A stretch of DNA of 36,146 bases from Bacteroidota bacterium (lineage in GTDB: Bacteria > Bacteroidota > Bacteroidia > Flavobacteriales > Flavobacteriaceae): assembly GCA_024280145.1 (NCBI GenBank), contig JAJRQR010000037.1:1-36146 (forward strand), written 5' to 3'. The notes beneath the pieces were generated by a model. The model ran no database searches. It had not been told where the DNA came from and was given only the letters and a program-made list of their open reading frames with translations. The position numbers and the translations under genes were made by a program. Positions 9,602-19,385 of this stretch are shown here, one piece after another (within the stretch, counting starts at the first letter, position 1; each line of letters starts with the position of its first letter).

Positions 9602-12225
9602 ATGACTTCCAAGGAAATACGTTCCAAATATTTAGATTTTTCAGTTCAAAATCTCATACAATTGTTGAATCTGCCCCGATGGTAATTAAAGATGATCCAA
9701 CTTTAATGTTTACAAATGCGGGGATGAACCAGTTTAAAGAATATTTTTTAGGAAATAAAGCAATTACAAACAAACGCGTTGCCGATACTCAAAAATGTCT
9801 TCGTGTTAGTGGAAAGCATAATGATTTGGAAGAAGTAGGAATGGATACTTATCACCATACCATGTTCGAAATGTTAGGAAAGTGGAGTTTTGGTGATTAT
9901 TTTAAGAAGGAAGCGATTGAATGGGCCTGGGAGTTTTTAACGGAAGAATTAAAGATTGATAAGAACTCATTATACGTGACCATTTTTGAAGGTGACAAAT
10001 CTGAAGGTTTAGAAAGAGATACTGATGCATATAATTTCTGGAAAAACTTATTGCCAGAAGATAGAATAATCAACGGAAACAAAAAAGACAATTTCTGGGA
10101 AATGGGAGCCCAAGGTCCTTGTGGTCCTTGTAGCGAAATCCACGTAGATATTCGTCCAGAAGCAGACCGTTTAAAAGTTCCAGGTGTAGATTTGGTAAAT
10201 CAAGATCATCCTCAAGTAGTAGAACTTTGGAACTTGGTTTTTATGCAGTTCAACCGGAAAGCAGATGGTAGTCTTGAAAATTTGCCAGCGCTTCATGTGG
10301 ATACAGGAATGGGTTTTGAACGCCTTTGTATGGTGATGCAAAACACACAAAGTAATTACGATACGGATGTTTTTACACCCTTAATTCGTGAAATTGAAAC
10401 CATTACCAATAATGTATATGAAAATCCAAAAGCAACCGATGATAAAGTAGATATTGCTATTCGGGTAATTGCAGATCACGTAAGAGCTGTGGCATTTTCG
10501 ATTGCAGATGGACAAATACCAAGTAATACTGGAGCAGGTTATGTAATAAGAAGAATTTTACGTCGCGCTGTTCGGTATGGGTTTACCTTTTTAGGAACCA
10601 AAAAACCGTTTATTTATCAGTTAGTTGAAACCTTAAGCAAACAAATGGGAAGCGCTTTTCCTGAGCTAAAACGTGAGAAGAAATTAATTTCAATCGTAAT
10701 AAAGGAAGAAGAACATTCCTTTTTAAGAACCTTAGATCAAGGATTAATATTGCTTGAAAATGTTATAGAAAATGCAGACTCAAAAATGATTTCTGGTCAG
10801 AAAGCTTTTGAAATGTACGATACTTTCGGTTTTCCAAAGGATTTAACTGCTTTGATATTAAGAGAGCGAGGGCTTGATTTAAACGAAGCAGAATTTGATA
10901 CAGAACTTCAGAAACAAAAAGATAGATCTAGAGCTGCAACCAAAGTAGAAACTGGAGATTGGGTTGTGTTGTTAGAAGATGATGTACAGGAATTTATAGG
11001 ATACGATTACTTAGAAACTAAAGTAAAAATAGCACGTTACCGAAAAACAAAAACAAAAAAACACGGTGAGTTTTATCAAGTAGTATTTAATCTAACGCCG
11101 TTTTATCCGGAAGGAGGAGGGCAAGTTGGAGATAAAGGATATTTAGAATCTTCACATGGAGATTTAGTTTATATCGTTGATACTAAGAAAGAAAATAATC
11201 TGGTAATTCATTATATTAAGAACCTACCAAAAAATGTAAACGATAGTTTTAAAGCAGTTGTAGATTTAAAAACAAGATCATATACAGAGGCAAATCATAC
11301 GGCAACGCATTTGTTACATCAGGCATTAAGAAGTGTATTAGGAGAACATGTGACACAAAAAGGATCAATGGTTCACAGTCGTGGATTGCGTTTTGACTTT
11401 TCACACTTTAGTAAGGTAACTTCAGAAGAATTAAAAGAAATAGAAAATTTTGTAAATGCTCGTATTAGAGAAGGATTACAATTGGAAGAAAAGCGAAATA
11501 TTCCATTTCAATTAGCTATAGATGAAGGAGCGATGGCACTGTTTGGTGAAAAATACGGTGATACAGTAAGAGCTATAAAATTTGGAAGTTCTACGGAGCT
11601 TTGTGGGGGAACTCACGTTAAAAACACCAAAGATATTTGGCATTTTATCCTTCTTCATGAAGGGGCAGTAGCTTCTGGTATTCGTCGTATTGAAGCAATT
11701 ACTGGAGGGTACGCGAAAGATTATTTTATTTCGAATTCAGATACGTATAAAAAAGTAACTAAGTTGTTACAGAATACAAAAGATCCAATAAAAAGTATCA
11801 CAACTATTCAGGAAGAAAATTCAAGCTTGAAAAAGCAGATTCAATCTTTATTGAAAGAGAAAGCGAAGCATTTAAAATTAGAACTTAAGTCTGAAATTTC
11901 TGAAATAAACGGAATCAATTATTTAGCAAAAGAAATAGATTTAGATGCGAATGGAATTAAAGATTTGTCATTTGAATTGGGAGGCGAAATTGATAACCTG
12001 TTTTTATTACTCGGAACCAAACAAAATGGAAAAGCATTATTATCGTGTTATATTTCAAAAGACTTAGTGGCTTCAAAGACATTAGACGCAGGTAAAATAA
12101 TTAGAGATTTAGGAAGATATATTCAAGGTGGTGGAGGTGGTCAGCCCTTCTTTGCAACAGCTGGTGGTAAAAACCCTGATGGGATTGCGGAGGCTTTAGC
12201 TCAAGGGGAGACTTATGTAATTTAA
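9602..12225 (+). CDS. alaS: Alanine--tRNA ligase, apparent frameshift at the T-run 9637-9641
   Basis: True start is ATG 9602 ([13 protein letters not shown]...), not the ORF-track 9511. Adding one T to the T5 run joins [13 protein letters not shown] to [48 protein letters not shown] at the C-terminus. Confidence 0.95.
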
Positions 12226-12228
12226 TTG

Positions 12229-12275
12229 CTCGCAAAGGCGCCAAGCCACAAAGAATGACTTTGCGCCTTTGCGAG
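12229..12275. repeat. Inverted repeat with 13-bp perfect arms, CTCGCAAAGGCGC / GCGCCTTTGCGAG
   Basis: Arms 12229-12241 and 12263-12275; loop contains an inner CAAAG/CTTTG pairing. Confidence 0.9.
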
Positions 12276-12320
12276 AAAAAATTGAGAGAAAAGATTGAGA
12301 GAAAAGAAAACAAGAGAAAC

Positions 12321-13277
12321 ATGAAACTCCAAACAAAAATACCTTTAACATCCCAAGAAAACCAAATAGATTACAATTCTAAGGTTTTACTTATGGGGTC
12401 GTGTTTTGTAGAGAATATTGGAGCGAAATTGGAGTACTTTAAATTTCAAAACCTTCAAAATCCGTTTGGGATACTTTTTCAACCTTTGGCGATTGAAAAA
12501 CTAATCATTCGTGCTTTGGAAACTAATTATTTTAAAGAAGAAGGTGTGTTTTTCTTCCAAGAGCAATGGCATTGTTTTGAGGTGCATTCGGTTTTGAGTA
12601 ATTCAAATAAAGAAGCATTAATTACACAATTAAACCTGAATTTAAAAAGCTTAAAAGAGTATCTAGAAAATGCTTCACATATTGTTTTTACTTATGGAAC
12701 TTCTTGGGTTTATAAGCATAATGAAAGCAATACGGTAGTTGCCAATTGTTATAAAATTCCGCAGAAAAATTTTACTAAAAAGCTACTTTCAGTAGAAAAA
12801 ATTTCAGCTTCAATAAACAATACTCTTTCAAAAATAAAAAAGGTTAATCCTAAAGTTACTTTTATTTTAACTGTTTCTCCCGTTCGGCATTTAAAAGACG
12901 GATTTGTTGAAAATACCGTGAGTAAGTCTCATTTAGTTTCAGTAATTTATAATATTACTAAAGGGAATAGGTCATTGAGCGGAGTCGAAATGTTTCCTTC
13001 CTACGAAATCATGATGGATGAATTACGTGATTATCGTTTTTATAAAGAAGATATGATTCATCCTAACTCTACTGCAGTTCAAATTATATGGGAAGCATTT
13101 AATGAAACTTGGATTTCTTCAGAAACACAATCCCTTCAGAAAGAAATAGCGAGCATTCAAACAAGTTTGCAACACCGACCTTTCCATCCTGAAAGTGAAG
13201 AGCATCAATTGTTTTTAAAGAAGTTAAATGCTAAGATAAGTACCCTTCAGAAAAAAATAAAACACCTAAAATTTTAA
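12321..13277 (+). CDS. GSCFA domain-containing protein
   Basis: LMGSCFVENIGAKLEYFKFQNLQNPFGILFQP, HIVFTYGTSWVY, TVSPVRHLKDGFVENTVSKSHL, FPSYEIMMDELRDYRFYKEDMIHPN. Confidence 0.92.
   Translation: MKLQTKIPLTSQENQIDYNSKVLLMGSCFVENIGAKLEYFKFQNLQNPFGILFQPLAIEKLIIRALETNYFKEEGVFFFQEQWHCFEVHSVLSNSNKEALITQLNLNLKSLKEYLENASHIVFTYGTSWVYKHNESNTVVANCYKIPQKNFTKKLLSVEKISASINNTLSKIKKVNPKVTFILTVSPVRHLKDGFVENTVSKSHLVSVIYNITKGNRSLSGVEMFPSYEIMMDELRDYRFYKEDMIHPNSTAVQIIWEAFNETWISSETQSLQKEIASIQTSLQHRPFHPESEEHQLFLKKLNAKISTLQKKIKHLKF
12970..12992. repeat. Dispersed repeat, copy 3, inside the GSCFA CDS (GGTCATTGAGCGGAGTCGAAATG)
   Basis: Core TGAGCGGAGTCGA read through in frame as RSLSGVEM. Confidence 0.8.
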
Positions 13278-13280
13278 GAA

Positions 13281-13327
13281 TACGGCAATTGCCCTATTGT
13301 ACAAGGTTGAGTTTCGGCGCATTTTTG
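13281..13327 (+). promoter_or_regulatory. Composite promoter/operator P1: TACGGCAATTGCCCTATTG + CATTTTTG
   Basis: Motif starts 13281; -7-like box 13320-13327 (offset 39); ATG at 13358 (77 nt). See finding on the five-copy element. Confidence 0.75.
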
Positions 13328-13357
13328 CCATATATAAACTAATAAATAACTCAACTT

Positions 13358-13861
13358 ATGAAAACGATTAAAAAAACAATTTACGTAACACTTTTATGTC
13401 TTTCGGTAATTTTAGCATCTTGTAGTAGTAGCGATGATAGTGGAGATGGTGGTGATGGAGGAACCGGAGGTGAAGAATTTTTAACTGCTAAGGTAGATGG
13501 TAGTAATTTTGCAGCGGCTCAAACTCCTGCTGTAATTGTAGGAGCAACATCTGGGAATGGATTAATGACATTCCAAGGAGGAACAAATGAAGGGAACACG
13601 ATTAGAGGATCTGTATTTAATTACAATGGAGAAGGGACTTATACAACTGGAGACAATATTACAAATGTAAATTCACTGTCATACATTACTTTACCTAATA
13701 ATTTATGGAATTCAACTTTTGATATTGGTTCGGGAACTATTACTATTACATCTGATGACGGAACAACAATAGAGGGGACATTTTCTTTTGAAGGTTTTAA
13801 TGCTGACGATAGTTCAACAAAAACTATTACTGAAGGAAGTTTTAAAGCGACTATTGAATAA
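13358..13861 (+). CDS. Putative lipoprotein of unknown function
   Basis: Signal peptide with lipobox-like LASCSSSDDSGDGGDGG; TAKVDGSNFAA... followed by a beta-rich sequence. Confidence 0.75.
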   Translation: MKTIKKTIYVTLLCLSVILASCSSSDDSGDGGDGGTGGEEFLTAKVDGSNFAAAQTPAVIVGATSGNGLMTFQGGTNEGNTIRGSVFNYNGEGTYTTGDNITNVNSLSYITLPNNLWNSTFDIGSGTITITSDDGTTIEGTFSFEGFNADDSSTKTITEGSFKATIE

Positions 13862-13908
13862 TATTTTAAGATATTTAAGAAAATCTCAGAGTTGAGGTTT
13901 TTACGTGG

Positions 13909-13948
13909 AAACCGGGAAGAAACAGTATGTTTTTTTTCGGTTTTTTTT
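13909..13948 (+). terminator. Putative intrinsic terminator
   Basis: AAACCGGGAAGAAA-cagtatg-TTTTTTTTCGGTTTTTTTT. Confidence 0.55.
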
Positions 13949-13989
13949 ATGTAGAAAATTAGTGACTTATATTTATTTTATTAATTAAA

Positions 13990-14036
13990 TACGTCAATTG
14001 CCTTATTGATATCCTTTTATAATAATTTCATCTTTG
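13990..14036 (+). promoter_or_regulatory. Composite promoter/operator P2: TACGTCAATTGCCTTATTG + CATCTTTG
   Basis: Motif starts 13990; -7-like box 14029-14036 (offset 39); ATG at 14060 (70 nt). Confidence 0.75.
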
Positions 14037-14059
14037 ACTAAAGTAATTGAACCTTTATT

Positions 14060-15031
14060 ATGAAAAACTCAATATTACTTAGATCAATTTTTATTATAGG
14101 AATAATTTTATTTACTACCAATACTATTGGTCAATCAGCAGGCATTCAAAAACTTTTAGATAAACCAGAAAAAATGTATAGTAAGACATTTGTTTATGGA
14201 AGAACTGGTGATTCTAAATACATTAGAAAATCACAGATTAAAAAAGGATATGTGACAGCAGAAGATTATGTGATGCCTAAAAAAGTAGGGATTTTGACTT
14301 TTGTGGTGAATGACAGAAGTTCATCATCATCTTATACTGCTGGAGGTTGGAAACACTCAACCACAGCAAAGGCAACAAAAGACGGAACAAGTATGGTTGC
14401 AAACGAAATCTACTTCAATGTAATTAAAGGAATGAAAGATTCCTTTAATAATAAAGGGATGAATTTACTTGAGCCTTCAGAATATTTAGATACGGAAGTT
14501 AAACAAGATTTATATTATAACTATGAGTTAAAAAACCCAAAAATTCTTACTATGTTTTCTGGTATCACGGGATCTGGAAATTCAGGGCCAGTAATTGGAT
14601 ACCGTGCAATGCCTTTAGAAAGTTTTGGTCTTAAGGCTGCAGGTAAGCAAATTGAAGCTCGAGATGCCTTTTTTAATCAACTTGAATTAGACGCTATTTT
14701 AATAGTAGAAATAGTAATGTCCATTACTGGAAATGCAGTTTATAGTATTAAATCAAATTTATTATATAAAAACCCAGCAAGTGGTACTGAAACTTTTTAT
14801 ACTGACTATAGTGAAAGTATTAGTGTGAAATTGGGAACAAACCTTTATGATAAAAATCCTGAATACAGCGATGTTTTTATAACAGAAGAAGTAGAATACA
14901 AAAACAAAAAAGGAAAAACAAAAACCCGAAATGAAGCAGTTGGTTTAGACCCAAACCTTTATAAATTAATAAATGCTGTAGTTGGCGCCAATGTTGAAAA
15001 TTTAGAAAAGTTTGTGTTAGGAAAAAAATAA
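14060..15031 (+). CDS. Hypothetical secreted protein
   Basis: Signal peptide SIFIIGIILFTTNTIGQS; no family recognised with confidence. Confidence 0.75.
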   Translation: MKNSILLRSIFIIGIILFTTNTIGQSAGIQKLLDKPEKMYSKTFVYGRTGDSKYIRKSQIKKGYVTAEDYVMPKKVGILTFVVNDRSSSSSYTAGGWKHSTTAKATKDGTSMVANEIYFNVIKGMKDSFNNKGMNLLEPSEYLDTEVKQDLYYNYELKNPKILTMFSGITGSGNSGPVIGYRAMPLESFGLKAAGKQIEARDAFFNQLELDAILIVEIVMSITGNAVYSIKSNLLYKNPASGTETFYTDYSESISVKLGTNLYDKNPEYSDVFITEEVEYKNKKGKTKTRNEAVGLDPNLYKLINAVVGANVENLEKFVLGKK

Positions 15032-15086
15032 TTAAATGCTCTAAACCATTTATGTTAGATTGTAATTATGGGGATATTTTACAATC

Positions 15087-15115
15087 AAAAACCTCATACT
15101 TAGTGTGAGGTTTTT
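15087..15115 (+). terminator. Intrinsic terminator
   Basis: AAAAACCTCATAC-tta-GTGTGAGGTTTTT. Confidence 0.75.
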
Positions 15116-15130
15116 CTTATATTTATAATT

Positions 15131-15829
15131 ATGTTGAAACCGTTTTTTACTCCAAATAAAAATAACAGGGCTTTATGGTTGAATGCTTTGTTTCTGTTAG
15201 TGTTATTGTTTACTAATAATGCAGATCCAATAGCCATTGTATTAGCGTATTTTTTAGAAACTATTATAATTGGTATTCTTCATGTGGTTAAACTATTTTT
15301 GGTGATTAAACATGGTAAAAAGGATGAAAAAGCAACTTCATTAGAATCTGGCTACGGATTGATTTTATTTTTTATTTTTCATTATGGTTTTTTTGTTGGA
15401 GTTCAATTAATTTTATTTTTTAGTTTTATTAGTAAGGAAATTTCAAATATTCCTGATTTATTTTCATTAGAATCGGGTATACTATATGTATTAGTTTCAA
15501 TTGGAGTTACGAACATTTCCTATTTTTATAATAACTTTTTAGTGCCTAAAAAATATTTAGATTACACTCCAAAATCAATTTTCTTTAAACCTTATGTTCG
15601 GATTATTATCCAGCAATTTGTGGTGATTTTATCAGCTTTTTCTTTGGTGGTTTTTCCAGGAGGAATGGTTCCTGCAATTTTAATTATAGTATTTAGATTA
15701 TTGGTGGATTCAATTATGGTTTCTTTTAAAAAGGATTCGAAAAGCTTTGATAGTTTTGTTAAAAGCAAATCAAGTTCTTATGAACATTACGAAGAAATGA
15801 AAAGGAAATACCAAGAATTTTCTGAATAA
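15131..15829 (+). CDS. Multi-pass membrane protein, DUF6498-like
   Basis: Several TM helices; ALWLNALFLLVLLFTNNADPIAIVLAYFLETIIIGILHVVKLFLV. The family name is from memory. Confidence 0.6.
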   Translation: MLKPFFTPNKNNRALWLNALFLLVLLFTNNADPIAIVLAYFLETIIIGILHVVKLFLVIKHGKKDEKATSLESGYGLILFFIFHYGFFVGVQLILFFSFISKEISNIPDLFSLESGILYVLVSIGVTNISYFYNNFLVPKKYLDYTPKSIFFKPYVRIIIQQFVVILSAFSLVVFPGGMVPAILIIVFRLLVDSIMVSFKKDSKSFDSFVKSKSSSYEHYEEMKRKYQEFSE

Positions 15830-15856
15830 AAAATAAAAAATTTAAATTATTAAAAA

Positions 15857-16258
15857 ATGTACTTTCTTTTTTTACAAAATACTGACATAGATATTCTTAA
15901 TTGGGCTTTTACTTTAATGGTAGCCTTGTTTCCAGCCTTAATTATAACAGTTGCTTTGTTTCTTTTTCATATAATAGTAGGAGTTGTATTATCGAACAAC
16001 AACATAGTAAAAAAATCAATTTTAAAGAAAAGAGCCTATACCGTTTTAGCAGGACTGTTCTCGGTTTTAGCCTTACTTGTTTGTTTAAAATGGGAATATT
16101 GGTCGAGTATCGATATGATAATTCCGTTTTTAATTTTCGGGTTTTTATTTAATAGAAAAGCCATACAAAACAAAGAAAATACCAAATACACCAATAGTAT
16201 TTTTGGTATTTTAATATTAGTTGTATTACTTGCAATCGTTTCAATTATATTCAGATAA
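15857..16258 (+). CDS. Hypothetical membrane protein
   Basis: About four hydrophobic helices across 133 aa. Confidence 0.65.
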   Translation: MYFLFLQNTDIDILNWAFTLMVALFPALIITVALFLFHIIVGVVLSNNNIVKKSILKKRAYTVLAGLFSVLALLVCLKWEYWSSIDMIIPFLIFGFLFNRKAIQNKENTKYTNSIFGILILVVLLAIVSIIFR

Positions 16259-16307
16259 AGAACTACAAATACCTAGTAGATAATTTTAAATTTTTAAATC
16301 CCTTATT

Positions 16308-17000
16308 ATGAAAATGTATTTTTTTATTTTTATTATTCCTTTAAATAGTATCATCTCACAAGACTGCTTTTCTGGCGATTGTGATAATGGTTATGGTGTT
16401 AAAAAATATACTGATGCTACTTATTCTGGCTTTTGGCAAAATGGCTCTCAGAATGGTTTAGGTTTGCTAAAATACATAAACGATGATGCTTATGTGGGGG
16501 AATTTAAAAATAAAAAATTTGATGGAGATGGTGCTTTTTTTAAAGCTAATAACGAAAAATATTTTGGTGAATTTAAAGAAGGAATGCAAGATGGAATTGG
16601 AGTTTATCAAAATGTAGAAGGCAATACTTGGGCTTACCATTGGACAGATTCAAAGCCTGGAGAGCAATTTACTTTTGACGAAGATCCCAAAAACCCACCA
16701 AATTGTACAGGTAATTGCGTAAATGGCTATGGAAAACTTGATGGAAATGAGAGTGAATTTATACAAGCGATTTTTGAAAATGGAATTGCTACTTACGGAC
16801 AAATATTTACAGCTTCATCTGTTTATATGGGCTATATTAAAAACAACCAACCAGAAGGTTTTGGCATTATGGCAACCGCTGAAGGAAAGTATTTTGGTTA
16901 TTTTAAAGACGGAAAAAAACACGGTTTAGGGATTTCAGTTAATTTAAAAGATGAGGTTTCTCCAGGAGAATGGGATACAGGAAAGCTTGTTGAAAACTAA
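16308..17000 (+). CDS. Secreted MORN-repeat protein
   Basis: DCFSGDCDNGYGVKKYTDATYSGFWQNGSQNGLGLLKYINDDAYVGEFKNKKFDGDGAFF; repeated YxGxFKxGxxxGxG units. Confidence 0.85.
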   Translation: MKMYFFIFIIPLNSIISQDCFSGDCDNGYGVKKYTDATYSGFWQNGSQNGLGLLKYINDDAYVGEFKNKKFDGDGAFFKANNEKYFGEFKEGMQDGIGVYQNVEGNTWAYHWTDSKPGEQFTFDEDPKNPPNCTGNCVNGYGKLDGNESEFIQAIFENGIATYGQIFTASSVYMGYIKNNQPEGFGIMATAEGKYFGYFKDGKKHGLGISVNLKDEVSPGEWDTGKLVEN

Positions 17001-17105
17001 TTTGAGTTTTAATATTACCCAGTATATTAAAAAAAAATATTTGTAAAAAGGTCAATGTTTATATTAAAATATTTTTCTTAGATTGAAGTATCAAAATTTT
17101 TCGTA

Positions 17106-19054
17106 ATGAATAAACCTACCTTATTAATTTTAATTTTTATTATTACGACATCTGTATTAGCTCAAAATCCTTCAAATAAAATAGATAGTTTACTTCAAAT
17201 TGCTGAAACTACTAATGATTCGATACGACTACGAGTGCTTAATAAAGTTGGATTCTATTATATATTCAATAAACCTTCCGAAGCAAAAAAAATATTAAAA
17301 CCTGCAATTCTTGAAGCAAAAAAAAAGCAAAACTATTTTTCGGAAGCAGAGCTTACTAATACCTACGGAATTTATTTTGATGTTACGGGAAAATCAGATT
17401 CAGCAAAATATTATTTTGAAAAAGCACTGAATATTAGTAATAAAAAAAACATAGCTATACTAAAAAGTATGGTGACCAATAATTTGGGAATGTTTAATTG
17501 GAATAAAGGAGAGTACCAAGCTGCATTGGACTATTTTTTTCAAGCCTTAGAGTTAAATAACGGGAATACTACCAATATTCGTGACGGAATTTACCTTAAT
17601 AACATTGGACTTATTTATCAAGAAATGGGGCAATATGATAAGGCATTAACTTATCATAAAAAGGCTTTAAAAATAAGAGAAGAACACCAAGTTACAAACG
17701 AAATTCCAGCCTCCTTAAATAATATTGCCATTAATTTAAAAGAGAAAAAACAGTATAAGGAAGCTCTAAAGTATGCTGAACTTGCAGTAAAAAAAGCAAA
17801 AGAGGTGAAATCGTTACAAATATATTATGAAGCTTTAAACACCATGTCTAATATTTATATGTTAACCAATAAATATAAAGAAGCACTTCCCATATTAAAG
17901 AAGATAAATATTGAAAGAAACTCCTTAACCATAGAACGTACTGCAAATTTATCAACTATATCAAATATAATCGAATCGTATAATAAGCTTCAGCAACCAA
18001 AAAAGCCTTGCCTTTTATACAGGAAGGGTTTGCTTTTATAAAAGAGTTTCCAGGTCTTAAGAACCATATGGTTACTTTTTATAAAAATACTTCCGAAACC
18101 TATTTTAGACTTCAAAACACAACTAAAGGGAGTGAGTATTTTTTAAAAAGTTTTCAACTTAAAGACAGTATTTTTTCATTAAAAAATGCAGAACGAATGG
18201 CAAGTTTAGAAACCAAATTTAAAATTGCCGAAAATGAAAAAAAATTAGCAGAAACTCGCGCGAACCTCGCAGAATCAGAATTAGAAGTAGAACAAAAAAA
18301 CATTATGATTTTTGGATCTTTGGGCTTTGCACTAATTCTTGGTTTGTTAGGATATTTTATTAATAACCAACAAAAACTTAAAAACCAACAGCTAAAAAAA
18401 GAAAACGAATTAAAAACCGCCTTAGCTAAAATTGAAACCCAAAATCAATTACAAGAACAACGACTTCGAATTTCAAGAGATTTACACGATAATATTGGTT
18501 CGCAACTCACATTTGTAATCTCATCTTTAGATAATTTAAAATACCGTTTAAAAGAAGGTGAAACAGCAGATAAAATATCAAAAATCAGTGGATTTACCAC
18601 CAATACTATTTACGAACTTCGTGATACTATTTGGGCAATGAACAAAAACGACATTACTTTTGAAGATTTGCAAACTCGAATTTCAAACTTTATAGATCAA
18701 GCAAATGTTGCTTCAGATAAAACTGAATTTTCATTTACAATTAATCCGAATACCAATCAAGATTACACCTTCACTTCACTTCAAGGAATGAATTTGTATC
18801 GAATTATTCAAGAGGGAATAAATAATGCTTCAAAATATGCAAAAGCTTCAAAAATTTCTGTACAGATTAGTGAATCTGATAATTCTTTTCAAGTAGAAAT
18901 TAGAGACAACGGAATTGGTTTCGATATAGAAAATACTGAAATGGGGAACGGAATTCTGAACATCAGGAAAAGAGCAAAAGACCTAAACGGGAAGGTAAAA
19001 ATAGCTTCAAAAATAAATAATGGAAGCTCTATCCTTATTGTGTTTCCTTCATAA
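17106..19054 (+). CDS. TPR-containing sensor histidine kinase (HisKA_3/NarL-type), copy 1, frameshifted at A-run 17999-18004
   Basis: Signal peptide, TPR array, TM (IMIFGSLGFALILGLLGYFI), RISRDLHDNIGSQLTFVISSLDNL, HATPase DNGIGFD. One extra A joins ...YNKLQQPKK to ALPFIQEGFAFIKEF. Confidence 0.88.
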
Positions 19055-19055
19055 A

Positions 19056-19102
19056 TACGGCATCTGCCTTATTCTTTTGTAATGCTCTTTTTAATAAATT
19101 TA
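19056..19102 (+). promoter_or_regulatory. Composite promoter/operator P3: TACGGCATCTGCCTTATTC + TAAATTTA
   Basis: Motif starts 19056; -7-like box 19095-19102 (offset 39); ATG at 19126 (70 nt). Confidence 0.7.
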
Positions 19103-19125
19103 CAAATTCATAGTTACCACAAATA

Positions 19126-19362
19126 ATGTCCTATTTCATTGTATTTTATACTATTGTTAGTGTTGGATTGTTCTTATATTTCATAAAAATAAAAAGTTCA
19201 ATTGTAACGCAACATTCAAGAAAAATTCTTTCTTTAGAACAGGAAATTTCTATGCATAAAACTCAAATAAAATTTAGGTATAAAGGCTTACAGAAATACA
19301 ATTTTCAAATTTATAATTTAAACGATTCTTTAAGGGTTCAGTCAGAAATCAAACTGAATTGA
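19126..19362 (+). CDS. Small single-pass membrane protein (78 aa) with possible coiled coil
   Basis: ORF directly downstream of P3 and 23 bp upstream of the second kinase; N-terminal TM YFIVFYTIVSVGLFLYFI. Confidence 0.6.
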   Translation: MSYFIVFYTIVSVGLFLYFIKIKSSIVTQHSRKILSLEQEISMHKTQIKFRYKGLQKYNFQIYNLNDSLRVQSEIKLN

Positions 19363-19385
19363 GTACTTTTAACTTATAATAAGAC

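Noticed and set aside
16262-16300. TACCTAGTAGATAA upstream of the first MORN gene as a degenerate operator
   Set aside because: Poor match and only 38 nt from the ATG, leaving no room for the -7 box at offset 39.
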